From NCBI GenBank assembly GCA_030706455.1, contig JAUZOL010000005.1, positions 1 to 55,388 on the forward strand: a DNA stretch of 55,388 bases. Direction: 5' to 3'. The stretch is from Bacteroidota bacterium (GTDB taxonomy: Bacteria; Bacteroidota; Bacteroidia; Bacteroidales; Paludibacteraceae). Shown here in pieces: positions 35,744 to 44,800 of this stretch. Position 1 is the stretch's first letter; every line of letters begins with the position of its first letter. The notes beneath the pieces are model-generated. The model was not told the origin of the DNA and did no database searches. It saw only the letters and a program-made list of their open reading frames with translations. The translations under genes and the position numbers were made by a program.

Positions 35744-36015
35744 ATTGAAAGTTTATGATTTGAAACCTGAAAACAACATATAAATCATTATTTTTATTTT
35801 ATTTATTATTTTCATACATATTTTTATTTTTAATGCAGGTAAAATAGAGAAAGAACAACTATTAAAAACCACACATTATATATCTATATAACAAACACAT
35901 ACACACGATACAAGATGTTTTTGTCCGTAAATTCCAAAGAAACACCAACCGCTCGACTTCAAATCATTTGTAAATATTTATCAAACAACCATTCTTCTCT
36001 ACTGCACCAAATAAA
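35744..36015. other. AT-rich intergenic stretch between the two kinase genes
   Basis: The rest of the 447-base gap between the kinases is very AT-rich, with runs such as ATATATCTATATAAC and short CA repeats. I see no open frame of interest, no repeat and no RNA structure in it. Its presence, together with the terminator at 36016-36047, indicates that the kinases are separately transcribed. Confidence 0.5.
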
Positions 36016-36047
36016 AAAATCAGCAAATCGTACGACTTGCTGATTTT
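36016..36047 (-). terminator. Intrinsic terminator of kinase copy 2
   Basis: An 11-bp perfect stem (36016-36026 with 36037-36047, core CAGCAA/TTGCTG) with a 10-base loop is followed on the minus strand by a run of seven T. It begins 22 bases after the kinase stop. Confidence 0.85.
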
Positions 36048-36069
36048 CATATATCTAACCATATTAAAA

Positions 36070-36918
36070 TTAATCTAACCGGCAATGAGCAGTGTGGTAA
36101 CGAACCAAACCTGGCATCGGCGATTTTTCTATCTGACCGACAACTACATCAAATTCGGAAGCTACCTCTTTTAGAATATCTGCATAGAAATAAGCCACAT
36201 GTCCCATAAAATGAATAGGATAAGCCTTATAATCATAATGCACAATATTGCGGGTAAAAAAGTTACGGAAATTATGACTCACAAGTTCATACACATACTC
36301 ATGATCAAGATGCTTCTCCAAAAAGAATGAAAAGCTTGCAAGAAAACGATTCGCAAAAGGCTTGCTGTAAACGTTTTCCATAATATCAGCGGGAGTAATT
36401 TTGTATACATCGTAAAACATATCACACAAATCTTTCGGAGCAATCTGCTTCATACAATCGCTCAGAAACATTTTGCCCAAGACGGCACCACTCCCCTCAT
36501 CGCCCAGAATATATCCCAGAGGAGCCACATTCTTGACAATTTTTTCACCATCGTAAAAACAAGAGTTTGAGCCGGTTCCAAGAATACAACCTATTCCGGG
36601 TTGGTTGCCGAACAGTGCTCTTACAGCTCCAAGCAAGTCACTCTCCACTTCGACCGGCGCCCGGAATTGAGTCACCAGAGATGCCTTAATGACATCCTTT
36701 TTCTCTTTGGACGAACAACCTGCACCATAAAAATATATCTGGTCAACCTTCTTTTTGAAGAAAACTTCAGGCAATTGCAATCTGATAGACCGACTAATCT
36801 CCCTTCGCATCTGAAAGAAAGGATTCAGTCCCTCTGTAAAAGCTCTCTCTATAACATAGATACCTTCTACAAGACACCATTCGGTTTTAGAAGAACCACT
36901 GTCGGCAATTAATTTCAT
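36070..36918 (-). CDS. BadF/BadG-type amino-sugar kinase, copy 2
   Basis: The 282-residue protein has the same motif set as its neighbour: DSGSSKT (5-11), YFYGAGC, ESDLLGAVRAL, ILGTGSNS and GDEGSGA. Sequence between the motifs has diverged, including the segment after NPFFQ that contributes to the sugar pocket in this family. It has its own promoter and terminator. A division of labour, one kinase for MurNAc and one for GlcNAc (or glucosamine), is the simplest reading. Which is which cannot be told from sequence. Confidence 0.88.
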   Translation of the reverse strand: MKLIADSGSSKTEWCLVEGIYVIERAFTEGLNPFFQMRREISRSIRLQLPEVFFKKKVDQIYFYGAGCSSKEKKDVIKASLVTQFRAPVEVESDLLGAVRALFGNQPGIGCILGTGSNSCFYDGEKIVKNVAPLGYILGDEGSGAVLGKMFLSDCMKQIAPKDLCDMFYDVYKITPADIMENVYSKPFANRFLASFSFFLEKHLDHEYVYELVSHNFRNFFTRNIVHYDYKAYPIHFMGHVAYFYADILKEVASEFDVVVGQIEKSPMPGLVRYHTAHCRLD

Positions 36919-37243
36919 CGAAAATATTTTTAAAATATATTTAGCGTCAACTCCACTTTTACTAATACCCGGTAGCCTTAAACGTCAGAACAACGTCTAT
37001 CTTTTAGAAAATCAAGAAGTCTGATGACGATCAATTGAGTCGTCAATTAAAAATCAGAAGACAAAATTAACGATTATCCCGTTAATCAACAAGCCCATAA
37101 ACAACATTACACTAACAGAATTCTAATAAATTAAAATAAACGACCATATTTTAACACATTACAAGAAACCCAAAAGCCCAGTCTAATTAGGATTTTTATT
37201 CTGCTTTTAATTAATTATAATTTATTTTTACACTATTAAAGCG
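36919..37243. promoter_or_regulatory. Leader of kinase copy 2 with an inverted repeat
   Basis: This is the non-coding part of the divergent gap between kinase copy 2 and the D-lactate dehydrogenase. At 37020-37058 lies a nested inverted repeat: TGACGA (37025-37030) with TCGTCA (37040-37045), flanked by TCTGAT (37020-37025) and ATCAGA (37053-37058). In the kinase direction it would fold in the 5' leader about 100-140 bases before the ATG; alternatively it is an operator. The remainder is AT-rich with nothing recognisable. Confidence 0.4.
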
Positions 37244-37275
37244 CAAATATAGTACATTATGACTTACTTTGCAAC
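37244..37275 (-). promoter_or_regulatory. Promoter of kinase copy 2
   Basis: On the minus strand the -7 box is TATATTTG (37251-37244) and a GTTG (37275-37272) stands 20 bases upstream as a fair -33 element. On the opposite strand TTACTTTG (37264-37271) could be an imperfect -7 box for the divergent dehydrogenase gene, so the two promoters may overlap. Confidence 0.5.
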
Positions 37276-37358
37276 ATTAAAACATTCATTTTTATAGCAT
37301 TCGATAATTGTGTTATAATTCAGAACACACCTCATAACTTCTTCTCTTTATTTTGCTT

Positions 37359-40193
37359 ATGAATACTTCAAATAACATCAGAGCTTTTCAGCAAGCAATG
37401 CCTACAACGATAACAAAACAGCGTTTGTTTACTGACATCACACGTCGCTTAGCCTGGGGAACCGATGCCGGATTTTACCGGAAAATTCCTCAACTCGTCA
37501 TACATCCGGCTAACGAAGAAGAGATCAGTACTCTTTTAAAAAACGCAAACGACACCATCACTCCGGTTACATTCCGGGCTGCAGGAACAAGCCTCTCCGG
37601 TCAGGCAATAAGCGACTCGGTTCTGATTGTTACCGGCAAACTCTGGGAAAAATACAGAATTCATGACAATGGAGAAACAATTTCGCTGCAACCAGGTATT
37701 GTAGGAAGCCGCGTAAACGAAATATTAAAACCTTTCGACAGAATTTTTTCACCTGACCCCGCCTCTCTTAACTCTGCCATGGTGGGAGGCATTATCATCA
37801 ACAATGCATCGGGAAAAAGCTGCGGCACTCACGCCAATAGCGACAAAATTCTCCATTCTGCCCGTATCATTTTTGCAGATGGCACGTTACTGGATACTGC
37901 AGATGAGCAAAGCAAAGCAGCATTTCAGGCCTCTCATCCTGAATTTATAAAGACTCTGTTAGAATTACGAGATGAAATACTGGAAAACAAAGCACTTTCG
38001 GACAGAATACGCTATAAATACAGCATCAAAAACGTCACCGGCCTAAATATTCTACCTTTTATAACCTACGACGATCCGTTTGATATTATCACGCATTTGC
38101 TGGTTGGTTCGGAAGGCACCCTTGCTTTTCTTGCAGAGGCCACGGTCAGCACCGAACCCGAAATGCACTTCAAAGCTAGCGCCATGCTCTACCTGAAAGA
38201 TATTAAATATGCCTGCGAGGTTGTCCAAAAGCTCAAACACACTCCCGTTACCGGAGTCGAATTACTCGACAGAAAAGCATTACAGTCAGTCGAAGGCAAA
38301 GAAGGAATGCCCGATTACTTACCACAGCTTGCTCCCGGAGTAACGGCATTGCTGATTGAAACAAAAGCGAATTCTGAAGAAGAATTGTTGCAGCAGATTG
38401 AAGCGATAGAACTGTGCATTCGGGAATTTGAAACGGTGCTACCCGCCTCATTTACACAGGATGAAAACGTATACAATGTCTGGTGGGCAATCCGTTCGGG
38501 TATTTTCCCTTCGGTGGGAGGTATGCGCGAACCCGGCACAACTACCCTGATCGAAGATGTTGCATTTCACATGGAAGACCTTGCCGAGGCAACATCCGAA
38601 CTCCAGCAGCTTCTTGAGAAATACAACTATACCGATAGTGTGATTTATGGACATGCGCTTGAAGGAAATTTTCACTTCATTATAAACCAACGTTTTGACT
38701 CGAATGCAGAAGTTGCGCGCTACGAATCGTTAATGAAAGATGTGGTGGAGCTTGTCACCGAAAAATACGACGGATCTTTAAAGGCAGAGCACGGAACAGG
38801 CCGCAATATGGCTCCTTTCGTGGGAAAAGAATGGGGAGATGAAGCTTTTTACATAATGCAAAAGGTCAAGAAGCTTTTCGATCCGAACAACATTCTCAAT
38901 CCGGGTGTGATTTTCAATGACAATCCCGATTGTTTCATATCAGACTTCAAACCGCTGCCTCTCACCAACCCGCATGTCGACAAATGTATTGAATGCGGTT
39001 TTTGTGAGGTAAACTGCCTCACGGCAGGATTCACATTGTCATCCAGACAACGAATTGTTATTCAGCGCGAAATAACGAGACTCAAACAAACCAACGAAAA
39101 TCCCGAAGTTCTTCGCGAGCTTGAAAAAGGATACAAATATCTTGGCAATGCAACCTGCGCCGGCGATGGTTTGTGTGCGACATCCTGCCCCATGGACATC
39201 AACACAGGCCACCTGACGCATGATATTCGTCACGCTTCTCTGCCAACGGGCAGTTTTGGATGGAATATCGGCAATTTTGCTGCCAACCATTTTGCAGGCA
39301 TAAAAACAGGATTGCGCTCCGTACTGACTCTTGCCAACTTCGCCCACACAGTGATTGGCAGTAAAAACATGACTTATCTATGCAACGAAGCCAACAAAAT
39401 GGGACTGCCACTTTGGACAACAGCTATGCCTAAGGCACATAAAATTCATCAAAACAGTCTCAATATTAAACCTTCTCTGCAAAAAGTAGTCTACTTTCCA
39501 AGTTGCATCAACCAGTCGATGGGGGTTCACAAAGACAGCCCCGAGCAAACACCTCTGTCGGATAAAATGACCGGGCTTTTCCAAAAAGCCGGCTACGAAG
39601 TGATTTTCCCCGAAGAGATGGAAAAGATGTGTTGCGGAACCATATGGGAGAGCAATGGAATGTATGACATTGCCGACCGAAAGACGGAAGAACTGGAAGC
39701 GGCCCTCTGGAAAGCAAGCGAACAGGGCAGATATCCGGTAGTTTGTGATCAAAGTCCGTGTCTTTACCGGATGAAGGAAAAGATTACCAAAATGAAACTT
39801 TACGAACCGGTTGAATTTATCGAAACCTATCTTGTCGACAAACTGGAGTTTCATCCTATCAACGAACCGATTGCTATACACGCTACCTGTTCCATGACAA
39901 AAATGGGGTTAAAAAACACGCTAGTCCGTCTGGCAAACCGTTGTTCGTCGAATGTTTTACTCCCCTCCGAAGTTGGCTGCTGCGGCTTCGCTGGCGACAA
40001 AGGATTTACCACACCGGAGGTGAACAGGTATGCACTTCGCAAGCTGCATCCTCAAATTGAGGCAAACGGAATTAAAAAAGGCTATTCCAACAGTCGCACC
40101 TGCGAAATAGGACTGACGACTAACAGTGGTATTCCATATATGTCTATCGTTTACCTTGTTGATCAATGTACAACGCCTAAAAAAACTTATTAA
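37359..40193 (+). CDS. D-lactate dehydrogenase-type flavoprotein with fused Fe-S/CCG module
   Basis: The start at ATG 37359 gives 944 residues; an in-frame TTG lies two codons upstream. Residues about 40-265 are an FAD-binding (type 4) domain with RAAGTSLSGQ (73-82), followed by the oxidase C-terminal domain to about 530 (YGHALEGNFHF, KAEHGTGRN). Then come two cysteine clusters, C543/C546/C549/C553 and C600/C606/C610-Pro, for iron-sulphur centres, and two CCG motifs (MCCGTIWES, GCCGFAG) in the C-terminal region. This is a GlcD-GlcF-like fusion found in D-lactate and D-2-hydroxyacid dehydrogenases, passing electrons to quinone at the membrane. MurQ makes D-lactate, and this gene is divergent from the kinase-murQ genes, so D-lactate to pyruvate is the expected reaction. 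Glycolate or D-2-hydroxyglutarate cannot be excluded. Confidence 0.85.
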   Translation: MNTSNNIRAFQQAMPTTITKQRLFTDITRRLAWGTDAGFYRKIPQLVIHPANEEEISTLLKNANDTITPVTFRAAGTSLSGQAISDSVLIVTGKLWEKYRIHDNGETISLQPGIVGSRVNEILKPFDRIFSPDPASLNSAMVGGIIINNASGKSCGTHANSDKILHSARIIFADGTLLDTADEQSKAAFQASHPEFIKTLLELRDEILENKALSDRIRYKYSIKNVTGLNILPFITYDDPFDIITHLLVGSEGTLAFLAEATVSTEPEMHFKASAMLYLKDIKYACEVVQKLKHTPVTGVELLDRKALQSVEGKEGMPDYLPQLAPGVTALLIETKANSEEELLQQIEAIELCIREFETVLPASFTQDENVYNVWWAIRSGIFPSVGGMREPGTTTLIEDVAFHMEDLAEATSELQQLLEKYNYTDSVIYGHALEGNFHFIINQRFDSNAEVARYESLMKDVVELVTEKYDGSLKAEHGTGRNMAPFVGKEWGDEAFYIMQKVKKLFDPNNILNPGVIFNDNPDCFISDFKPLPLTNPHVDKCIECGFCEVNCLTAGFTLSSRQRIVIQREITRLKQTNENPEVLRELEKGYKYLGNATCAGDGLCATSCPMDINTGHLTHDIRHASLPTGSFGWNIGNFAANHFAGIKTGLRSVLTLANFAHTVIGSKNMTYLCNEANKMGLPLWTTAMPKAHKIHQNSLNIKPSLQKVVYFPSCINQSMGVHKDSPEQTPLSDKMTGLFQKAGYEVIFPEEMEKMCCGTIWESNGMYDIADRKTEELEAALWKASEQGRYPVVCDQSPCLYRMKEKITKMKLYEPVEFIETYLVDKLEFHPINEPIAIHATCSMTKMGLKNTLVRLANRCSSNVLLPSEVGCCGFAGDKGFTTPEVNRYALRKLHPQIEANGIKKGYSNSRTCEIGLTTNSGIPYMSIVYLVDQCTTPKKTY

Positions 40194-40231
40194 TTTCTCC
40201 CATCTACACTAACCAAATCTGTTCAATGCAA

Positions 40232-40270
40232 ATATCCTCTTTTGAGATTTCAAAAGAGGATATTTTTTTT
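40232..40270 (+). terminator. Intrinsic terminator after the D-lactate dehydrogenase gene
   Basis: A perfect 14-bp stem (40232-40245 with 40250-40263, core TCCTCTTTTGA) with a 4-base loop is followed by a run of T. It lies 38 bases after the stop codon and separates the dehydrogenase from the MFS gene. Confidence 0.88.
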
Positions 40271-40414
40271 ACTCGCTGCAAATTTCATAAACAAATAATC
40301 AGAGTTCCGCCGATTCATCACAAAATTTACAAATGCTTCAATCCGGTTTACTGAATGATTCTTAACATTAAAAAAATAGAGACACAATGAGCTTATGGTT
40401 TATCAACTATTCTC

Positions 40415-40422
40415 TATTTTTG
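40415..40422 (+). promoter_or_regulatory. -7 promoter box of the MFS transporter gene
   Basis: TATTTTTG fits TAnnTTTG exactly and ends 22 bases before the ATG. No clear -33 element is visible. Confidence 0.45.
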
Positions 40423-40444
40423 TGCCGTTAAACTTTCTAATCTA

Positions 40445-41683
40445 ATGCAAAAGAAGAATATATACCCATGGATTGTAGTCGGGTTATTGTGGGTTGTAGC
40501 ACTGCTCAACTACATTGACCGGCAAATGCTTTCCACCATGAAGCAATCGATGATGATCGACATTGCCGAACTGGAAACGGCTGCAAATTTTGGCCGACTG
40601 ATGGCAGTTTTCCTTTGGATTTATGCCATCATGAGTCCGCTTTCGGGGCTTATCGCAGATCGTCTGAATCGCAAATGGTTAATCGTGGGAAGTCTCTTCA
40701 TCTGGTCGGGCGTAACAATGCTGATGGGTTTTGCACACACATTCGACCAAATTTATGCACTTCGGGCCATCATGGGTGTAAGCGAAGCTTTTTATATTCC
40801 CGCAGGACTGGCACTCATTGCTGATTACCATCAGGGAAAAACCCGATCGATTGCCGTCGGCATCCACATGACAGGCATTTATCTCGGACAAGCTTTCGGC
40901 GGATTCGGAGCTACCATTGCCAGTAGCTTTTCATGGCAAACCACTTTCCATATTTTCGGATTAATCGGCGTTTGTTACAGCATCATCCTGATTCTATTTC
41001 TAAAAGAGCACAAAGCATATACAATCACCACCGAATCACGTTCTCTTGGAAAAGAATTTCGCAATATGTTCAAAGGAGCAGGAACTCTTCTGGGAAGCCT
41101 CTCCTTCTGGGTAATCCTCTTTTATTTTTCAGCACCAAGCCTGCCGGGCTGGGCAACAAAAAACTGGCTCCCCACCCTTTTTGCCAACAATCTGCACATG
41201 AACATGGAAATGGCAGGACCAATGGCTACTATCACCATTGCTCTTTCTGCTCTGGTGGGTGTACTTATTGGAGGCGTTATGTCTGACCGTTGGGTACAAC
41301 ATAACCTGCGGGGAAGAATTTACACGGGAGCAATCGGTCTGGCACTTACAATTCCGGCTGTGCTGCTGCTCGGTTTCGGGGCCTCGTTCATTACCATCTG
41401 GGGCGGAGCTCTCTGCTTTGGTTTTGGATTCGGTATGTTCGACGTAAACAACATGCCCATACTCTGCCAGTTTGCATCACCTCGTCACCGGGCAACCGGC
41501 TACGGATTGATGAACATGGCAGGAATCTCTGCCGGAGCGCTTATCACCACCTTTTTGGGGCAATCGGCAGATTCCGGACATCTCAGTCGCGACAGTGCCT
41601 TTCTTGCAATCTTCGTTGCCGCAGCCTTAGTTCTCCAATTATTGCTTCTACACCCAAAAACAATTAACAAAACCGAAGATTAA
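40445..41683 (+). CDS. MFS transporter, anion:cation symporter (ACS)-like
   Basis: The 412-residue protein has about 12 membrane segments. The first is followed by NYIDRQMLS, typical of the ACS group, and the MFS loop motif GLIADRLNRKW lies between segments 2 and 3. This group carries organic anions such as hexuronates, but also other sugars. It has its own -7 box and follows the D-lactate dehydrogenase after a terminator. Candidates are D-lactate, MurNAc (a sugar acid) or GlcNAc; the proximity to the murein genes favours one of these. I cannot decide from sequence. Confidence 0.8.
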   Translation: MQKKNIYPWIVVGLLWVVALLNYIDRQMLSTMKQSMMIDIAELETAANFGRLMAVFLWIYAIMSPLSGLIADRLNRKWLIVGSLFIWSGVTMLMGFAHTFDQIYALRAIMGVSEAFYIPAGLALIADYHQGKTRSIAVGIHMTGIYLGQAFGGFGATIASSFSWQTTFHIFGLIGVCYSIILILFLKEHKAYTITTESRSLGKEFRNMFKGAGTLLGSLSFWVILFYFSAPSLPGWATKNWLPTLFANNLHMNMEMAGPMATITIALSALVGVLIGGVMSDRWVQHNLRGRIYTGAIGLALTIPAVLLLGFGASFITIWGGALCFGFGFGMFDVNNMPILCQFASPRHRATGYGLMNMAGISAGALITTFLGQSADSGHLSRDSAFLAIFVAAALVLQLLLLHPKTINKTED

Positions 41684-41851
41684 TCTGACTTTGAGAATTG
41701 TTTTGACATACAGGTGACGAAAACTCCCTGACATGCCGGTAAATTCTGTCCCGAAACACGGATTAGAAAGAAGCTATATTTTTATCAATCAATATTTTAT
41801 TGTTTTTTTATTACATAGATCGCATCCTGTTTAATTTCTATGAAAATAAGC

Positions 41852-41859
41852 TAACTTTG
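41852..41859 (+). promoter_or_regulatory. -7 promoter box of the GH18-CE4-GT2 gene
   Basis: TAACTTTG matches TAnnTTTG exactly and lies 23 bases before the ATG. The -33 region has only TGTT. Confidence 0.5.
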
Positions 41860-41882
41860 CAGCTGTTTTTAATCGACTATTT

Positions 41883-44800
41883 ATGGGTGAAAAGCCAATT
41901 TTTTACACGGAATCTCAGTCCCGATGGAAGAGTTTTCGTTGGGGTATAAGAATCGTTCTTATTTTCTTAGTCATTGGTGTTGTTGCGGTTACTATATCAT
42001 TATTGCGCAAACAGGCATTACAGCTTCCCCCGCTGAAAGAGCAAACAGGCATGTTCCGCAAAGTAACAGATAATGTTATTGCCAAGAACGACCAGAAGGA
42101 ATACAAACGGCTTGAACGAATTATCAGTGAAGCCCGTAAAACACGCAAGCACGAGTTTTATGTAGAAAAAAAGGCCATCCCCGGTATTATAAAGAACTAT
42201 TATCCTGTCAAAGCCGGTTTTTATGTAAACTGGGATCCTCAGTCAGAGTTCTCTCTCAAGCATAATATCAATAAACTGAACATGATTTTGCCTGAATGGC
42301 TGTTTATTACAGACTCTTCGGACGAAATTTATGACGATGTGGATTCAACGGCCATGAACTTCATGCGTAAAAACCATGTTGCCATTGTCCCCATTCTATC
42401 AAACTTTTTCAATAAAAAATGGAACGGAGCCAACGTTCATAAAATCCTTGCTTCTCCGACTCGCCGCGCGGCTGTTATCAATAACATCTACAGAATCCTC
42501 AAAAAATATCAGTTTGCCGGTATTAATATCGACTTCGAAGATCTGGTTGAGAAGACTGATGCAAACCTGATTACATTTCAGCGCGAACTGTACAAAAAGC
42601 TTCATGCAGAAGGCTTTCTTGTTTCGCAGGATATTTCTCCTTTCAACGAAGATTATAACGTAAAAGAATTGGGAGAAGCAAACGACCTTCTCTTTTTAAT
42701 GGCCTACGACCAGCATTCACCATCAAAAGCTGCCGGTCCAATTGCGGCTCAGTACTGGATTGAAGCCGCAATGGACGACATGTTCAAGAAGGTGAATCCA
42801 CAAAAGGTGGTCTTGTGTATCGCGGGTTACGGATATAACTGGGCCGAAGGCCACGAAGCACGAAACAGCACTTATCAGGAGTCGATGGCTGATGCACTGG
42901 GTAACAATGCTCCGGTTCACTTCGATAACCAGACATACAACCTCGATTTTTCGTACTATGATGGAGAAGGCAAGCTTCACCGGGTGTATTTTACCGATGC
43001 GGTTTCCAATTACAACGCCATACGAACAGCCTACGACAACGGGATGGCAGGTTATGCCCTCTGGCGACTGGGTTCTGAAGATGCCAGACTTTGGGGATTC
43101 TTTGCCAGAGACTTATCATTACAAGGTCTGAAAAAGAAACCATTCGATTACCATTCTCTTGAATATATAAAATCCTCGTTCAGTGTCGACTACATTGGAT
43201 CAGGAGAAATTCTCAACATCGTATCGTCTCCCCGCCCAGGGAAGATCAAACTGGAAATCAACAAAGCAGAACAGGCCATCTCGGAAGAAAATTACCTAGA
43301 GATGCCGTCCAGCTATGTAATCAACCAGACGGGTAAAAAAGAGAAAATGATCGCGTTCACCTTCGATGACGGTCCTGATGAAGATTACACACCTCAGATC
43401 CTTGACATTCTGAGCAAATACCATGTTCCGGCCGCATTCTTTGTTACCGGTATCAATGCAGAGCAGAATCTTCCAATAATGCAACGCATCTATCGCGAAG
43501 GCCATGAGATTGGGAACCACACCTTCCTGCACCCGAACATTGCTATTATTTCACCTTCGCGATTCCGTGCAGAATTAAGAGCGACCGGATACATCATAGA
43601 GGGAATTACAGGCCACGCTACCATGCTGTTCCGCCCTCCTTATGATACGGATATTACTCCGACTAACCAGTCGGCCATAGAACCGCTTGCCCTTGCCCGC
43701 TCTGAAGGTTATCTCACCATCGGATCAAATATCGACCCGCTCGACTGGGAAATAGGAGCACGGCCGGATTCAATTCTGGCACGTGTGATGCGTCAAAATG
43801 AGAGAAGCATTATAGAGGACACGCCTCACAACATTATTTTGTTGCACGATGCCGGTGGAGACCGTTCTGCGACTGTAGCTGCATTGCCTCATATCATTGA
43901 ATATTTCAAATCACAGGGTTATAAGTTTGTAAGCATTGCCGATTTATTGGACAGAAAACGAGACGATCTGATGCCTCATCAAACCGGCGATTTCAACCAG
44001 TACCTGCAAACGGCCGACGCCACTGTGGTAACGGCCAGCTACATCGTAAACCGCATCTTATCAGTTATTTTCTTTGTAGCACTACTATTGTCCGTAGGTA
44101 AGATTTTAACCGTTGCAATCCTGGCCTGTGTACACAGAAAAAGAACAAAAAATCAACCGGTTGGAGAGCCGACTGAGTTACCTCGCATGAGCGTGATTGT
44201 TCCTGCATATAACGAAGAAGTTACAGCTACTAAAACAGTTGAAAATCTTCTGAAAAGCACCTATCCTAATCTCGAAATAATCTTTGTGGACGACGGTTCA
44301 AAGGATGACACCTACAAAAATGTGATGGCTGCATATGGTAATCATCCAAAAGTAAGTGTAAATACCAAACCAAACGGAGGAAAAGCTTCTGCACTGAACT
44401 ATGGTATTCAGATTGCTACCGGAGAAATCCTGGTTTGTATCGATGCCGATACGTTGCTTAAATCAGATGCTATCAGCAAGATGGCTCCGTATTTCTCCGA
44501 TCCGAAAGTTGCCGCCGTTGCCGGGAATGTAAAAGTGGGCAACCGGGTGAATCTGCTCACTAACTGGCAAAGTATCGAGTACATCACCAGTCAGAACTTT
44601 GACCGCCGTGCATTCGATATTCTGAATGCCATCATGGTTATTCCGGGGGCCATTGGAGCTTTCCGTCGCGATGCAATTATTGAGGTGGGTGGTTTTGACA
44701 CCGACACGTTGGCCGAAGACTGTGACCTTACAATGCGTTTACTTCGCAATGGCTATGTTATTCATTGTTGCAACGAAGCGCTGGCATTTACCGAAGCACC

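Noticed and set aside
250-41683. Reading the locus as a dietary cellulose or chitin utilisation locus because of GH9, GH20 and SusCD
   Set aside because: MurQ, two NamZ, amidase, NlpC/P60 and dipeptide epimerase have no place in cellulose or chitin use, while all fit murein.
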